Under the pieces are notes generated by a model. It was not told where the DNA came from. It worked only from the letters and a program-made list of their open reading frames with translations, and searched no databases. Below, piece by piece: positions 55,922-64,000 of a DNA stretch of 64,000 bases. Source of the DNA: Methyloligella sp. GL2 (lineage in GTDB: Bacteria > Pseudomonadota > Alphaproteobacteria > Rhizobiales > Methyloligellaceae). The position numbers and the translations under genes are program-made. Every line of letters begins with the position of its first letter. Within the stretch, counting starts at the first letter, position 1. The stretch is from positions 496,001 to 560,000 of the forward strand of contig NZ_CP054476.1 in NCBI RefSeq assembly GCF_013341275.1, read 5' to 3'.

Positions 55922-56922
55922 AACGCATCACGATGATCCTTATGGGCCTGGCGTTCGCCTTTTGCCTCAATGCTGGCAGTGCCCTCGCGGCCGACAAGGT
56001 GCAGGCGGTGGCGACCTTCACCATCCTCGGCGACATGGTGCGCCAGGTGGGCGGCGACCGGGTCGAGGTCACCACCTTCATCGGGCCGGACGGCGATCCG
56101 CACGATTTCGAGCCGACGCCGAAGGACGCCAGGATCCTCAGCCATGCCGACATCCTGGTCATGAACGGGCTGGGGTTGGAAGGCTGGCTGCCGCGTTTGA
56201 ACGAAGCCGCCGGCTTCGACGGTGTGACGGTGACGGCGACCAAGGGGGTCAAGACCGGCACCATGGTGGAGCATGAGGGGCATCATCACGGTGCCGAGCA
56301 CGACCATGATGAGCATGCCGCGGACGAGGATCACGACCATGACCACGCCGAAGCGCATGATCACGATCATGGCGGGGAAGGCGAGAGGGTCACCGATCCG
56401 CATGCCTGGCAGAGCCTGGAGGACGGCAAGATCTATGTGGAGAATATCCGCGACGGGCTGATCGCCGCCGACCCGGAAGGCAAGGCAATCTACGAGGCCA
56501 ATGCGAAGGCCTATCTGAAGCAAATCGATGCGGAGGACAAAGCCGTGCGGGCGGCAATCTCGGAAATCCCGGAGGATCGCCGGGTGATCGTCACCTCCCA
56601 TGATGCGTTCGGCTATTTCGGCCGCGAATATGGCATCCGCATGCTGGCGCCGGAAGGGGTCAGCACAGAGAGCGAAGCCTCGGCCAAGGCCGTGGCCAAG
56701 ATCATCGATCAGATCCGGGAGGAGAAGATCCCGGCGGTGTTCGTGGAGAACATTTCCGATCCGCGGCTGCTGCAGCAAATCGCCGACGAGACCGGGGCGA
56801 AGATTGGCGGCACGCTCTATTCCGACGCGCTATCGGGGCCGGACGGTCCGGCCCCGACATATCTCGATATGTTCCGGCACAACGTTTCCGAGCTGAGCAA
56901 GGCGCTGAAACCGGCCTCGTGA
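55918..56922 (+). CDS. znuA: Zinc-binding periplasmic protein ZnuA
   Basis: This 334-residue substrate-binding protein has a signal peptide (MKRITMILMGLAFAFCLNAG, cleaved near ALA), then VVATFTILGDMVRQVGGDRV-like sequence, GPDGDPHDFEPTPKDARIL and a His/Asp-rich loop (about residues 115-160, for example HHHGAEHDHDEHAADEDHDH) that marks zinc binders. DPHAWQSLEDGKIYVENI and VTSHDAFGYFGREYGIRM provide the remaining metal ligands. It is the last gene of the zur operon. Confidence 0.95.
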   Translation: MKRITMILMGLAFAFCLNAGSALAADKVQAVATFTILGDMVRQVGGDRVEVTTFIGPDGDPHDFEPTPKDARILSHADILVMNGLGLEGWLPRLNEAAGFDGVTVTATKGVKTGTMVEHEGHHHGAEHDHDEHAADEDHDHDHAEAHDHDHGGEGERVTDPHAWQSLEDGKIYVENIRDGLIAADPEGKAIYEANAKAYLKQIDAEDKAVRAAISEIPEDRRVIVTSHDAFGYFGREYGIRMLAPEGVSTESEASAKAVAKIIDQIREEKIPAVFVENISDPRLLQQIADETGAKIGGTLYSDALSGPDGPAPTYLDMFRHNVSELSKALKPAS

Positions 56923-56932
56923 GCTTGAGCGG

Positions 56933-58033
56933 CTAGAACGGCGTGCCGGCGCCTGAGAGGTCCTGCATCTCGTATTTGGTGTCGATGTCGAACTTGATCA
57001 TCTCCTTGCCGTCGAGATCCTGGTCCTTCATCGAGATCATGCGGACATTCGGGTTGTCGTAGGTCCGGATATAGAAGACCAGGTTCTCCTGGTCGCGGAC
57101 CACGGTGCCGAGGGTCCATTCCGCATCCATCTTGCCGCTATCCTCCGAGCGCACCGCGCCGTAGGGAATGTCGAACTGGTTCAGGATATGGAAGGCCTGG
57201 GCCACGCCCTGCTCGGGCGTCTCGCTGGGGATTGCGGTTGCGCTGAACACCGCAGCGCGGACGAAGCGCGAGGGCGAGGTGAAATCGCCCGGCAGGCCGC
57301 GCAATCCGGAGCCCTGGCTGAAAGACTTGAACTTGCTGCCGTCGATGTCGCGGGTCGGCGCGTTGAAGGGCGAGAGATTGACGTAGTTGGAGAGATTGAC
57401 CAGGTGCCAGTCGAAGGTCGGCGAATTGGTCAGGACACCGATCGGGTTGTCATAGACCTTGAAGCTGCCGTCGATCGGCTCGATGGTGATGGCCTTGCCG
57501 CTCTTGTCGTAGACCACGTAATGCATCGGCGGCATGGCGGACCAGCCCTTCGGCGTGGTGGGAACGATGACCACGTCCTTCAGCCCCGCCTTCACCTCGT
57601 CGAGGGTCGCGAACTGGGTGAGGATCCAGGTCACGAATTGGGTGGGGCTCACGGCTTTCGCTTTGTTGTCTCCTTCGGGGCTCGCATAGCCGGCGAAGGA
57701 GGGGAAGTAGAAGGCCGCCGCGGCAAGCCCCTTTTCGTTCAACCCGTCGATGATGGCATTCTCGCCATAGGCATCGGTGCCGAGAGCGGCGTATTTGCCG
57801 GTATAGGCGAGGCCTTTGCCGCCATCGGGCAGGGTGCCCGTCAGCGCCTGGCCGCGCGGGATGAAAAGTCCGTTGAGCTCGAGATCGACCCCGAACTCGG
57901 CGGTCCGTCCGCTGATCGAGGCGCCGTCCTTGGTGGTGAAGCCAATGCCGGTGCAGGCGAGGGCCGGACTGGTGCCGAGCGTGAAAGCGAGACCAAGGGC
58001 GACAAGGCGCTTGGCCAGGAGAGAGGGCGTCAT
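56933..58033 (-). CDS. Secreted linear-amide C-N hydrolase (choloylglycine hydrolase family)
   Basis: This 366-residue Ntn hydrolase has a signal peptide ending SPALA just before Cys27 (CTGIGFTTKDG). Cleavage would therefore expose the nucleophilic N-terminal Cys directly. SGRTAEFG supplies the conserved Arg, and GLNEKGLAAAAFYFP and VLTNSPTFDWHLVNL match the family. Relatives cleave bile-salt amides, penicillin V or acyl-homoserine lactones; the substrate is unknown here. I chose ATG 58033 because GGAGGA lies 7 nt upstream. It is convergent with znuA. Confidence 0.88.
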   Translation of the reverse strand: MTPSLLAKRLVALGLAFTLGTSPALACTGIGFTTKDGASISGRTAEFGVDLELNGLFIPRGQALTGTLPDGGKGLAYTGKYAALGTDAYGENAIIDGLNEKGLAAAAFYFPSFAGYASPEGDNKAKAVSPTQFVTWILTQFATLDEVKAGLKDVVIVPTTPKGWSAMPPMHYVVYDKSGKAITIEPIDGSFKVYDNPIGVLTNSPTFDWHLVNLSNYVNLSPFNAPTRDIDGSKFKSFSQGSGLRGLPGDFTSPSRFVRAAVFSATAIPSETPEQGVAQAFHILNQFDIPYGAVRSEDSGKMDAEWTLGTVVRDQENLVFYIRTYDNPNVRMISMKDQDLDGKEMIKFDIDTKYEMQDLSGAGTPF

Positions 58034-58259
58034 TGGCATTTCCTCCGTAGAATCGAATCGGAGGAAAGCTTGGCGCTTCAGAGGTTTAAAGACAAAGTCG
58101 TTCTGCCGAAATGGTCTCCGGAGCGTTATCGAATTGCCATCTTGGTCAGGTGAGGTGCAGCGCTTCTTGTCCGGAGGGGGCGGCTTTGCGTAACCCCATC
58201 GCGCTCCGCCCGTTCGGCGGGCTGGCGCGGCTCCGCTAAATCTGGTTTATCTCAGGCCA

Positions 58260-59522
58260 ATGGACGCCAAGAACGATATCGGGACTGGGACAGGACGGCG
58301 CGCCTCCCATGGGGTGAATGTCGGCGGGGTGATGCTCGGCGGCGATGCGCCGGTCGTGGTGCAGTCCATGACCAATACCGACACCGCCGATGCCGATGCG
58401 ACCGCCGCTCAGGTCGCGGCGCTGGCGCGGGCCGGCTCGGAGCTGGTGCGCATCACCGTGGACCGGGCGGAAGCGGCGGCTGCCGTGCCGGCGATCCGCG
58501 ACAAGCTGCTGGCGCAAGGGGTGGAGACGCCGCTGGTCGGCGACTTCCACTATAACGGCCATATCCTTCTCACCGACTATCCCGACTGCGCCGCGGCGCT
58601 TGCCAAGTACCGCATCAATCCGGGCAATGTCGGCTTCAAGGACAAGAAGGACAAGCACTACGCCACCATCATCGAGGCGGCGATCCGCCACGGCAAGCCG
58701 GTGCGCATCGGCGTCAATTGGGGCAGCATGGATCAGGAGCTGCTGACCCGGCTGATGGACGAGAATGCTCGCCGCGAGACGCCGAAGGATGCCCGCGCGG
58801 TGATGCACGAGGCGTTGGTGCAGTCGGCGCTGCTCTCGGCGGCGCGGGCGGAGGAGCTTGGGCTCGGCGCCGACAAGATCGTGCTCTCGGCCAAGGTCAG
58901 CGCGGTGCAAGATCTGATTGCGGTGTATCGCCTGTTGGCGGCGCGCGCGCCTTACGCGCTGCATCTGGGGCTCACCGAGGCGGGCATGGGTTCCAAGGGG
59001 ATCGTTGCTTCCTCGGCGGCGCTCGCCGTGCTGCTGCAGGAAGGGATCGGCGACACCATCCGCATCTCGCTCACCCCGGAGCCGGGCGGCGACCGGACGC
59101 TCGAAGTGAAGGTGGCGCAGGAGCTTCTGCAGAGCATGGGATTTCGCGCCTTCGTGCCGCTGGTCGCGGCCTGTCCCGGCTGCGGACGCACCGCCTCGAC
59201 GCGGTTCCAGCAGCTCGCCCAAGAGATCCAGAGCTTCATCCATACGTCGATGCCGGAATGGCGGCAGCGCTATCCGGGCGTCGAGGAGCTGAAGGTTGCG
59301 GTGATGGGCTGCATCGTGAACGGACCCGGCGAATCCAAACATGCCGATATCGGCATTTCGCTTCCCGGTACCGGTGAGATGCCGGCAGCGCCGGTCTTCA
59401 TCGACGGCAAGAAGGTCGCCACCTTGCGGGGCGAGATGCTGGCCGACGATTTCAAGAAGATGGTGATCGACTATATCGAGCGGCGCTACGGCCGCATCGC
59501 CGGGCCGCACGCGGCGGAGTAG
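58260..59522 (+). CDS. ispG: 4-hydroxy-3-methylbut-2-enyl diphosphate synthase
   Basis: This is the 4Fe-4S enzyme of the MEP isoprenoid pathway. The 420-residue chain has [57 protein letters not shown], the cluster cysteines in CPGCGR and [10 protein letters not shown], and [18 protein letters not shown]. The length is normal. The farnesyl-type prenyl synthase (60277-61167) nearby uses its product. The 226-bp gap 58034-58259 shows nothing else. Confidence 0.96.
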   Translation: MDAKNDIGTGTGRRASHGVNVGGVMLGGDAPVVVQSMTNTDTADADATAAQVAALARAGSELVRITVDRAEAAAAVPAIRDKLLAQGVETPLVGDFHYNGHILLTDYPDCAAALAKYRINPGNVGFKDKKDKHYATIIEAAIRHGKPVRIGVNWGSMDQELLTRLMDENARRETPKDARAVMHEALVQSALLSAARAEELGLGADKIVLSAKVSAVQDLIAVYRLLAARAPYALHLGLTEAGMGSKGIVASSAALAVLLQEGIGDTIRISLTPEPGGDRTLEVKVAQELLQSMGFRAFVPLVAACPGCGRTASTRFQQLAQEIQSFIHTSMPEWRQRYPGVEELKVAVMGCIVNGPGESKHADIGISLPGTGEMPAAPVFIDGKKVATLRGEMLADDFKKMVIDYIERRYGRIAGPHAAE

Positions 59523-59525
59523 CGC

Positions 59526-60239
59526 TCAGCCGGCGAGCTGGACGGTCAGGTTCACGCCGAGCGCGATCACAGCCGTATTCAAGAAGAACGACAAAAGCCC
59601 GTGGACGGTCACGATGCGGCGCATGCGCCGCGAGGTGACAAGCACGTCCGAGGTCTGCGCCGTGGTGCCGACCACGAAGGCGAAATACAGGAAGTCGAAA
59701 TAATCCGGCGCCGGGTCTCCGGGGAAGCGCAATCCGGCGCCGGCCTCGCCGCTGCGGTGGCGGGAGACGTGATACTCGTGGGCGTAGAACAGCCCATAGA
59801 CGATGTGCACCAGGAACCACGAGACCAGGATGGTCGCCACGGTGAGCACGAATTTCAGATCGCGATAGGTGGTCTTGGCTTCGTTCAAGGCGGCGAGCTG
59901 GGCGCCGATGGCAAGCAGCATGGCCAGGGCGCAGACCACGACCAAGGCCAGCACCACGGTGCGGCTGCGCTCCTCGACATCGGCTGCGCGCTTGATGCCT
60001 TCCTCTTCGACAGTGAAGACGGTCCAGAGCGCCAGCACGATATAGACGAGGCCGAAAGCGTCCCAGCTCAAGAGGATGCGGGTGATCGTCTCAGTGGCGG
60101 GAACGAGAAGCGCGGTCGTCACGCCTGCTGCTGCGGCAATGACCAAGCGGAGCTTGGGGCCGATGAAGCTCGGGCGGCGATGACGGGCCGGTTTCGGCTT
60201 AGCGGAGCCTTGCTTGCCGTTCGATGCCGCCGCGCTCAT
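59526..60239 (-). CDS. DUF1345 family membrane protein
   Basis: This 237-residue protein has a basic N-terminus and about five helices. The DUF1345 signature PDYFDFLYFAFVVGTTAQTS is followed by DVLVTSRRMRRIVTVHGLLS and FFLNTAVIALGVNL. It is an inner-membrane protein of unknown function. It is convergent with ispG (3 bp apart). Confidence 0.88.
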   Translation of the reverse strand: MSAAASNGKQGSAKPKPARHRRPSFIGPKLRLVIAAAAGVTTALLVPATETITRILLSWDAFGLVYIVLALWTVFTVEEEGIKRAADVEERSRTVVLALVVVCALAMLLAIGAQLAALNEAKTTYRDLKFVLTVATILVSWFLVHIVYGLFYAHEYHVSRHRSGEAGAGLRFPGDPAPDYFDFLYFAFVVGTTAQTSDVLVTSRRMRRIVTVHGLLSFFLNTAVIALGVNLTVQLAG

Positions 60240-60276
60240 GTATGCCCCCCTGTCGCTCCCCGCTGCCGGTCTCGCT

Positions 60277-61167
60277 TCAGCTTTCGCGATAGGCGATGAA
60301 CTGGGCGAGGCCTTTCAAATCTTCGGCCCGGTCGCCGAAAGGCGCCAGCGCGTTCTTGGTTTCCTCCACCAGCACTTTCAGCCGCTCGCGGGCGCCTTCG
60401 ACCCCGAGAAGCCCGATCCAGGTGGCCTTGCCGCGGGCGGCATCCTTGGCTACGGCCTTGCCGGTTCGTGCCGCGTCGCCTTCGGCATCCAGGAGATCGT
60501 CGGCGAGCTGGAAGGCTTGGCCCAGCGCGGTGCCGTAATCGGCGATCGCCCGCATCTCCTGAGCCTCGGCCTCGCCCAGAAGCGCGCCGGCCTCGCAGGC
60601 GAAGCTGAACAATGCGCCGGTCTTCATGGCCTGCATGTTGGCGACCTCGGCGGCGCTGAACGGGGCGCTCTCGGCGGCAAGATCCAGGGCCTGGCCGCCG
60701 ACCATGCCGCGGGCGCCGGCCGCCTTGGCCAGCCGCTGCACCAGCATGGCGCGGATCAGCGGATCGGGATGCGTGGCGGGTTCGGAAAGAATTTCGAAGG
60801 CGAGGGTGAGAAGCGCATCGCCCACCAGGATCGCGGTGGCCTCGCCGAAAGCGACATGCACGGTGGGCCGGCCGCGGCGCATATCGTCGTCGTCCATGGC
60901 GGGGAGGTCGTCATGCACCAGGGAATAGCTGTGCACGCATTCCAGCGCCGCGGCGGCGCTCAGTGCGGCCTCTTCCGGCTGGCCGAACAGCCCGGCGGTC
61001 TTGATCAGCAGATAGGGGCGGATGCGTTTGCCGCCGCCGAACATGGCGTAGTGCATGGCTTTGCCCAGCCTTGCGCGGTCGTCGCCCTTCAGATGCGAGG
61101 CGAACAGCGTATCGAGATGCTGCTCGGTGCGCGCGGCGATGCGTTCCAGCTCGGAAAGGAAGGACAT
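60277..61167 (-). CDS. ispA: Polyprenyl diphosphate synthase (farnesyl/geranylgeranyl type)
   Basis: This 296-residue enzyme condenses isopentenyl diphosphate with allylic diphosphates. The first Asp-rich motif is in YSLVHDDLPAMDDDDMRRG, the second in AFQLADDLLDAEGD, with GGKRIRPYL before them. An IspA-like farnesyl diphosphate synthase is most likely, but chain length cannot be read safely. I start at the ATG 61167 (MSFLSELERI); the frame is open to 61224. The ribosome site is weak. Confidence 0.9.
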   Translation of the reverse strand: MSFLSELERIAARTEQHLDTLFASHLKGDDRARLGKAMHYAMFGGGKRIRPYLLIKTAGLFGQPEEAALSAAAALECVHSYSLVHDDLPAMDDDDMRRGRPTVHVAFGEATAILVGDALLTLAFEILSEPATHPDPLIRAMLVQRLAKAAGARGMVGGQALDLAAESAPFSAAEVANMQAMKTGALFSFACEAGALLGEAEAQEMRAIADYGTALGQAFQLADDLLDAEGDAARTGKAVAKDAARGKATWIGLLGVEGARERLKVLVEETKNALAPFGDRAEDLKGLAQFIAYRES

Positions 61168-61322
61168 GGCGGTGGCGGGGCTCTTAGGTTTGCGGGGAAG
61201 TCGTGCTTTCGGGCAGGTCTTCACTCGGTGCCTTAAATTGCGAATTCGACCGGCGGAAGATTTCGGGGCGACCCTAATCCTACGTTGCTCCTTTGGGCAA
61301 CTGCGCGCTACAACCGGGCCTC

Positions 61323-62108
61323 ATGACATCTGAGAATGATGCCCCGCCCCTCGAGCCGCCCGCTGCGGTTTCCGATATGCCGTCCAAGCCGAAGCGCAAG
61401 CAAAGCGCAAAATCCCAAAAATCGAAATCCCATTGGGTGCGGCGGGGCGTGCGGCTCGTTGTCCTTGTCCTCTGCGCTCTGGCACTCGCCGTTCTCCTCG
61501 GCATCGTCGTGTTCCGTGTGGTCAATCCGGTGATCACGCCGGTCATGGCGGTGACCAAGCTGAAGGGAGAAACCTTGCGGCGGGATTGGGTTCCCCTGGA
61601 GGCGATTTCGCCAAATCTGCGGCTTGCGGTGATCTCCAGCGAGGACGGGCAATATTGCAATCATTACGGCGTCGATTGGGGCGCGGTGCGCGAGGCGCTG
61701 AAGGAAGCGGCCGATGGCGGCGAGCCGCGCGGGGCCAGCACCATCCCGATGCAGACGGTGAAAAACCTGTTTCTCTGGCCCAATCGCAGCTATGTGCGAA
61801 AGGCGCTGGAGGTGCCGCTGGCCTATATCGCCTCGGCCGTCTGGGGCAAGCGGCGCACCATGGAGATCTATCTCAATGTGGTGGAGTGGGGGCCGGGCGT
61901 ATTCGGGGCGCAAGCCGCCGCCCGCTATCATTTCGGCAAGGACGCCTCGCAGCTCACCCGCCACGAGGCGGCGCTGATGGCAGCAAGCCTGCCCAACCCC
62001 AATGTACGAACGGCCGGGCGACCAGGGCCGCTGACCCGCAAGATCGGCGCGGCGGTGGAACGGCGCATGCCGGCGATGGAAGCCCGGGCTGCTTGCGTTA
62101 TGCCATAA
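61323..62108 (+). CDS. mtgA: Monofunctional peptidoglycan glycosyltransferase
   Basis: This inner-membrane enzyme polymerises lipid II. The 261-residue chain has a Pro/Ser/Lys-rich cytosolic start, one transmembrane helix (about 45-68), and the GT51 motifs SSEDGQYCNHYGVDWGAV (catalytic Glu) and GASTIPMQTVKNLFLWPNRS then YVRKALE, RTMEIYLNVVEWGPGVFGA. The first motif has Tyr-Cys in place of the usual Phe-x. It is divergent from the prenyl synthase, whose product line leads to the lipid carrier. Confidence 0.93.
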   Translation: MTSENDAPPLEPPAAVSDMPSKPKRKQSAKSQKSKSHWVRRGVRLVVLVLCALALAVLLGIVVFRVVNPVITPVMAVTKLKGETLRRDWVPLEAISPNLRLAVISSEDGQYCNHYGVDWGAVREALKEAADGGEPRGASTIPMQTVKNLFLWPNRSYVRKALEVPLAYIASAVWGKRRTMEIYLNVVEWGPGVFGAQAAARYHFGKDASQLTRHEAALMAASLPNPNVRTAGRPGPLTRKIGAAVERRMPAMEARAACVMP

Positions 62109-62225
62109 GGTTTTCGGGGCGTCAGTTTCGCGCGCCGGCCCGATTGCCAGTGCCGGCGATTGCCACTATAAGGGCACTCAGAATTTCCCCGGCCCGTGCC
62201 GGGATGATGTTTTAGGATAAAAATC

Positions 62226-62411
62226 ATGGCTGTTCCGAAGAGAAAAGTGACGCCCATGCGGCGCGGCAACCGGCGCTCGCACGATGCTCTGAACGCTCCT
62301 GCCTATATCGAGGACAAGGACACGGGCGAGCTGCGGCGTCCGCATCATATCGATCTGAAGTCGGGCCGGTATCGCGGCCGTCAGGTGATCGAGGTCAAGG
62401 AAGAGGCGTAA
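62226..62411 (+). CDS. rpmF: Ribosomal protein L32
   Basis: This 61-residue protein starts [20 protein letters not shown] and ends with [16 protein letters not shown], a standard alphaproteobacterial L32 without the zinc cysteines. AGGA precedes the ATG. A short hairpin (CGGGCC/GGCCCG) lies after the stop. Confidence 0.97.
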   Translation: MAVPKRKVTPMRRGNRRSHDALNAPAYIEDKDTGELRRPHHIDLKSGRYRGRQVIEVKEEA

Positions 62412-62456
62412 AGCCGGGCCCATAGGCCCGAACTTCTAGGAGATACGGGGGCGTAG

Positions 62457-62912
62457 ATGGTTGTCGTGGAGCCGCATCACAATGGCGGAAATCGGCGACA
62501 GTCCTCGTCCGTCTCCTGGTTCAGCTTCGTCCCGCTTCTGCTCATTGTTGTGCTGCTTTATGCGGTGCTGGTGATGATCGGCGCCGATTTTGCTGCGCCT
62601 ATCTTCGACATTCCGCTGCCCTCCGGCGGCAGCTGGGCGTTCACCGTGAGTGACGCGGTGATGACGCTCGCCTTGTTTCTGCTGTTCGTCGAGATCCTGA
62701 AAGCCACCAAAACCGGAGGCAATTCGGTGATCGACCATGCGCTGTCGATGATCGTGTTCGTGCTTTGCCTGGTGCTGTTTCTGGTCTGGCCGGCGGCCGC
62801 CACCTCGCTGTTCTTCCTGATCACGGTGATCGCGCTGATCGACGTGGTGGCCGGGTTCTCGGTCACGATCCGCGCCGCGCGGCGCGACTATGCCTTCGGC
62901 GGCGACGCGTAA
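62457..62912 (+). CDS. Four-span membrane protein of unknown function
   Basis: This 151-residue protein has four predicted helices: FSFVPLLLIVVLLYAVLVMI, FTVSDAVMTLALFLLFVEIL, ALSMIVFVLCLVLFLVWPAA and LFFLITVIALIDVVAGFSVT. The motif KATKTGGNSVIDHALS lies between helices 2 and 3. It follows rpmF by 45 bp with AGGAGA upstream and may share its transcript. No name is recognised. The next 203 bp (62913-63115) hold no gene. Confidence 0.8.
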   Translation: MVVVEPHHNGGNRRQSSSVSWFSFVPLLLIVVLLYAVLVMIGADFAAPIFDIPLPSGGSWAFTVSDAVMTLALFLLFVEILKATKTGGNSVIDHALSMIVFVLCLVLFLVWPAAATSLFFLITVIALIDVVAGFSVTIRAARRDYAFGGDA

Positions 62913-63115
62913 CGGCTTTGCGCCTTCGGCCCTGCCGATTGCCTTTGCGAGAATTCTCGACAATTCGAAAGATCATAGAAAGCGGGCGTAAACCACGCTG
63001 CGCGTAAGCGGCGTTTCGGTTCGAATTTTAGCGGAATACAGCCGTTTTCGGGTGCCTTCCCACCGCCTTGATTCTGCCCTTGTTAAGGGTTCCCCGGCTA
63101 GCCTCCCGGTCAAGC

Positions 63116-64000
63116 ATGCACGCGGAAATACGCGGCAAATACGGCGTTGGGGCAGTTAACGGGAATTGGGGCGGTCTCTTGAATAGCTCGTCGAAAGAGT
63201 ATGCCGACCGGCTGGCGTCTGAGCGCGAGACGTCACGCGACAAGACGCATAAAGAGCCATTCAAAATCGCCGGCGAGGGGCGGCCGCTCAATGTCGAGGA
63301 TGTCCTCGATAGCATGGACGAGACGGTCTATCGCTGGAATGTCGAGACCGACGAGATGTCGTGGGCGAGCAATGCCGCCTCGGTGCTCGACGTTCCCGAT
63401 ATGAGCGAAATGACCAGCGGCCGTGCTTTCGTGCTGCGCGTCGATGCCGATCAGGCCGGGGAGCGGTTCGATGCGATGACCGGGGCCGGCCCCGCAATTC
63501 CCAACAGCACATTCCGCTACCGGACCTCCTACCGCTTCCTGCCCGAGGGGCGCCGCGGCACCAAGGCGCGCTGGCTGGAGGAGGTCGGGCTCTGTCAGCT
63601 CGGACCGGAGGGAAAGCTGGCCTTCGTGCAGGCGACGCTCCGGGTGGTCGACGATTGGAGCGAAAAGGAACAGCGGCTGCATTTCCTGAGCAGCCATGAC
63701 GAGCTCACCGGGCAGCTCAACCGTACCCGGCTGACCGAGCAGCTCTCAGAGCTTTTGGCGAATCCGCGGCCAGGCGGCAGCCAGGCGGCGTTTCTTTTGA
63801 TCGCGGTCAACGATCTTTCCCTCATCAACGAGACTTACGGTTTCGATATCGGCGATCAGGTGATCGCGGTGGTCGGGCGGCGCCTGGCGCGGGTGGTGCG
63901 CGGCAAGGACCGGGTCGGCCGTTTCGCCTCGAACAAATTCGGCATTCTGCTAGATAACTGTCCGGGCCAGGGAATTGCGCTGATCGCCCGGCGGATCATG
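63116..64000 (+). CDS. Start of a PAS/degenerate-GGDEF signalling protein (truncated by the window edge)
   Basis: The reading frame is open to the window end. About residues 40-190 look PAS-like (EDVLDSMDETVYRWNVETDE, then FVQATLRVVDDWSEKEQRLH). A diguanylate-cyclase fold follows: SSHDELTGQLNRTRLTEQLS, AAFLLIAVNDLSLINETYGF, DIGDQVIAVVGRRL and FASNKFGILLDNC. The GGDEF site is replaced by ASNKF, so cyclase activity is unlikely; such proteins usually continue into an EAL domain, which would lie beyond the edge. The start could be ATG 63116 or TTG 63179; neither has a good ribosome site. Confidence 0.8.
   Translation, partial: MHAEIRGKYGVGAVNGNWGGLLNSSSKEYADRLASERETSRDKTHKEPFKIAGEGRPLNVEDVLDSMDETVYRWNVETDEMSWASNAASVLDVPDMSEMTSGRAFVLRVDADQAGERFDAMTGAGPAIPNSTFRYRTSYRFLPEGRRGTKARWLEEVGLCQLGPEGKLAFVQATLRVVDDWSEKEQRLHFLSSHDELTGQLNRTRLTEQLSELLANPRPGGSQAAFLLIAVNDLSLINETYGFDIGDQVIAVVGRRLARVVRGKDRVGRFASNKFGILLDNCPGQGIALIARRIM

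Overview
The window is high-GC DNA from an alphaproteobacterium, most likely of the order Hyphomicrobiales. Supporting signs are the cytochrome c maturation set ccmA-B-C-D-G, the Zur/ZnuCBA zinc system, a DUF2794 gene, the dapF-mtaB-ftsY-yciB run, acidic or alanine-rich tails on ribosomal proteins L19 and S16, and dispersed GTCATGCCCGG-type palindromes typical of the group. No rRNA, tRNA, CRISPR array, integrase or insertion sequence was seen. Genus and species cannot be fixed from the sequence alone.

Layout. 1-480 holds palindromic repeats and a 29-residue pqqA with its own terminator. 568-4535 is a one-carbon block: an OFA-type (oxalate/formate) transporter with a 42-residue partner protein, NAD-dependent formate dehydrogenase, and a divergent beta-carbonic anhydrase. 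4542-5800 looks like a foreign insert carrying a HEPN-like gene. 5807-16896 contains asd, a PQQ-type sugar dehydrogenase lipoprotein, DoxX, an Mpo1-like protein and the leucine genes leuB, leuD and leuC interspersed with small or unknown genes. 17057-22169 is the translation/SRP block rplS, trmD, rimM, rpsP, ffh. 22803-25061 is a subtilisin-like protease with a C-terminal outer-membrane barrel. 25173-31845 holds an amidase, an MFS carrier, dapF, mtaB, ftsY and yciB. 32073-38556 holds a MarR regulator, the ccm cluster and acnA.

38602-40156 is a second foreign-looking island: a 60-residue protein divergent from an XRE repressor and an ImmA/IrrE-type metallopeptidase. 41195-41352 (minus) appears to encode a small RNA with an anti-Shine-Dalgarno loop. 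42134-51600 holds a Bax-inhibitor-like protein, the ybbP/ybbA/tesA group, cydAB, a photolyase and a macro-domain protein. 51669-56922 is a metal block: DUF1007 plus NicO transporter, divergent from zur, a small membrane protein, and znuC-B-A. 56933-64000 ends with a secreted Ntn hydrolase, ispG, a prenyl synthase, mtgA, rpmF and the start of a PAS/GGDEF-type protein that runs off the edge.

Together the genes suggest an aerobic bacterium that oxidises formate, makes PQQ, matures c-type cytochromes and also has a bd oxidase. The parts most worth following are the sRNA candidate, the XRE-ImmA module, the HEPN-like insert splitting an ancestral terminator, the structured repeat family with compensatory changes, and the small proteins next to pqq, transporter and znu genes.
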